Shown here one piece after another: positions 5,276 through 6,146 of a stretch of DNA of 6,146 nt (position 1 is the stretch's first letter; every line of letters begins with the position of its first letter). The notes under the pieces are model-generated. The model was not told the origin of the DNA and made no database searches. It saw only the letters and a list, made by a program, of their open reading frames with translations. The translations under genes were made by a program, and so were the position numbers. This DNA is from Lentisphaeria bacterium (lineage in GTDB: Bacteria > Verrucomicrobiota > Lentisphaeria > JABSQK01 > UBA12247), in the NCBI GenBank assembly GCA_003477185.1, contig DMTJ01000312.1, positions 1-6,146 of the forward strand. The letters run 5' to 3'.

Positions 5276-5908
5276 ATGGGCGGATGGGGAAGCGGGCGCG
5301 GGCAGAGCGGCAAAGACACCACCAGTGATTACCGCGCGCTTGATGTACGGCGGCTACAGCGTGATGGACTACTGACACCGGGGCAGGCATTCGGTTGGAA
5401 CTGGACACTCGGTGGTGAAACGGTGGCCTCAATCCAGGTGCGGACGGAGGCCGGCAGGATTATTGTGAACTACCGGCACAAGAGTCGCGGTAGCGACTGG
5501 CAACCGATGGACTACTCGGTGCGTCTGGACTGGACGAACTGCACAATCGGCGGTCGGCGAGTCTGGATGTTATGTCCGGCACGAGGCTGCGGCCGGCGGG
5601 TGGCTCTGCTGTATCTCGGTGGCTTTGGCATCTTCGCATGTCGTCACTGCTACAAGCTGGCCTATGCCAGCCAGCGAGAGACAGTCGATGATCGTGCAGC
5701 ACGGCGAGCAGATCGAATCAGGGATCGCCTTGGCTGGGAGGCGGGCATCCTGAACGGCGATGGCGACAAGCCCAAAGGAATGCACTGGCGCACCTTCAGT
5801 CGGCTACAGGCCGAGCACAACGATTTCGTCAATGCGTCGCTGGCAGGAATGATGCGCAAGTTCGGGAGGTTGGGGGTGGGTCACGATGATCTGCTCGACG
5901 ACCGGTGA
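5276..5908 (+). CDS. Conserved zinc-ribbon-like hypothetical protein (MGGWGSGR type)
   Basis: A 210-aa protein whose N-terminus MGGWGSGR is a hallmark of a common uncharacterised proteobacterial family. Residues 16-32 (TSDYRALDVRRLQRDGL) are followed by a beta-rich stretch (38-98) that includes FGWNWTLGGETVASIQV and DYSVRLDW. A cysteine motif follows: Cys100 and Cys105 (CPARGC), then Cys122 and Cys125 (CRHC), spaced C-x4-C-x16-C-x2-C, as expected for a zinc ribbon. Downstream, KLAYASQRE (127-135) and a basic helix RRADRIRDRL are also family-typical, then KPKGMHWRTFSRLQAEH (165-181). It may bind DNA or RNA; no catalytic motif is visible. It lies 118 bases after the NAMKHG gene on the same strand and may be transcribed with it. 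The end (GHDDLLDDR) is only about 15-40 bases from the transposase fragment, so slight C-terminal alteration is possible. Confidence 0.78.
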   Translation: MGGWGSGRGQSGKDTTSDYRALDVRRLQRDGLLTPGQAFGWNWTLGGETVASIQVRTEAGRIIVNYRHKSRGSDWQPMDYSVRLDWTNCTIGGRRVWMLCPARGCGRRVALLYLGGFGIFACRHCYKLAYASQRETVDDRAARRADRIRDRLGWEAGILNGDGDKPKGMHWRTFSRLQAEHNDFVNASLAGMMRKFGRLGVGHDDLLDDR

Positions 5909-6146
5909 ATCTGTTTCGTAAAATGCACAAAATCAGTGTCGGCGAGACGGCGTACAGCACTCCGCATCAGTCGCTGGGCTACCTGACGCCAGACCGTGCG
6001 TATAAAAGTGCGGAGGGGTGGTGGCGCGATGATTATGGATAAGTACCCCAGAAAGTCAGATTCGGTCTCTAACGAAGAAACAGGGCAGCGCTGTTCAGCT
6101 GCAGATGAGGTGGCACAGACAGCTTAAACTCAATTGAAAACTGTCT
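5909..6146 (+). mobile_element. Truncated IS3-family element, 3' end only
   Basis: This covers the OrfB remnant plus the short 3' non-coding tail. The tail after the TAA (ACTCAATTGAAAACTGTCT) looks like the segment that in related elements precedes the right terminal inverted repeat, but the window ends before that repeat, so neither end nor any target-site duplication can be seen. AGACAGCTT (6117-6125) and AAACTGTCT (6138-6146) are near-perfect inverted arms (8 of 9) around a TCAATTGA palindrome. The left side directly abuts the zinc-ribbon gene. Confidence 0.7.
5923..6127 (+). pseudogene. IS3-family transposase OrfB, C-terminal fragment with frameshift
   Basis: In frame from 5923 the sequence reads ...GETAYSTPHQSLGYLTPDRAYKSAEG. 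The HQSLGYLTPD block is the classic near-C-terminal signature of IS3-group OrfB (DDE integrase fold). The frame then runs to an early stop at 6040-6042. Shifting by one base at the GGGG run (6015-6018) restores the normal tail: GGGAMIMDKYPRKSD, then NEETGQRCSAADEVAQTA, ending at TAA 6125-6127. An extra G, or a two-base loss, is therefore the likely lesion. All of the DDE catalytic core and orfA are absent upstream, so this is a 5'-truncated, dead copy. The exact left boundary is uncertain, between 5909 and about 5950; 5923 is only the first in-frame ATG. Reading both frames makes the call firm. Confidence 0.85.

Noticed and set aside
5154..5375. 73-codon GTG-start frame bridging the gap before the zinc-ribbon gene
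   Set aside because: Overlaps the well-supported start at 5276 by 100 bases and has no recognisable features, although its GTGA overlap with the previous stop looks superficially attractive.
1..6146. CRISPR array, tRNA, rRNA or long att direct repeats
   Set aside because: No regularly spaced repeats, tRNA-like cloverleaf or matching terminal repeats were found by eye.

Overview
The window looks like a degraded accessory island in a proteobacterium, most likely beta- or gamma-class. The grounds are moderate-to-high GC in the main genes, Shine-Dalgarno starts, an AlpA-type regulator, and flanking fragments of a ribbon-helix-helix gene and an IS3-family transposase. The species cannot be named. 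There is no rRNA, tRNA, CRISPR array or complete IS, and no integrase gene.

Left edge (1-405): remains of host or older mobile DNA. A minus-strand ribbon-helix-helix gene has lost its start codon and carries an in-frame TAG. A plus-strand ORF keeps a 19-20 residue N-terminus (MAQHYSIKDFF...) that I recognise from a widespread hypothetical protein, then switches to unrelated sequence. This probable junction (about 342) sets up a TTGA stop/start overlap with a 214-aa unknown protein (402-1046). That gene is AT-richer than what follows.

Leader (1047-1187): non-coding and rich in inverted repeats. It contains a 15-bp-arm hairpin whose only two imperfections are G-U pairs on the plus strand, and a small hairpin touching the alpA ribosome binding site.

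Core (1188-5157): a compact plus-strand operon. It encodes an AlpA-like regulator, a conserved unknown protein, a family-A DNA polymerase with an N-terminal 3'-5' exonuclease domain and no 5' nuclease, a small winged-helix-like protein, and an 'NAMKHG' helical protein. Junctions are overlaps or gaps of at most 10 nt. After 118 nt comes a 210-aa protein with a four-cysteine zinc-ribbon-like motif (5276-5908).

Right edge (5909-6146): the 3' end of an IS3-family orfB, truncated at its 5' side and broken by a one-base frameshift in a G run. It continues into the IS 3' non-coding end, cut by the window.

The core reads as a replication or repair cassette: AlpA would control expression, the polymerase is the only clear enzyme, and the other four proteins are uncharacterised probable partners. 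No primase, helicase or recombinase gene is present, so the cassette either depends on the host or is incomplete here.
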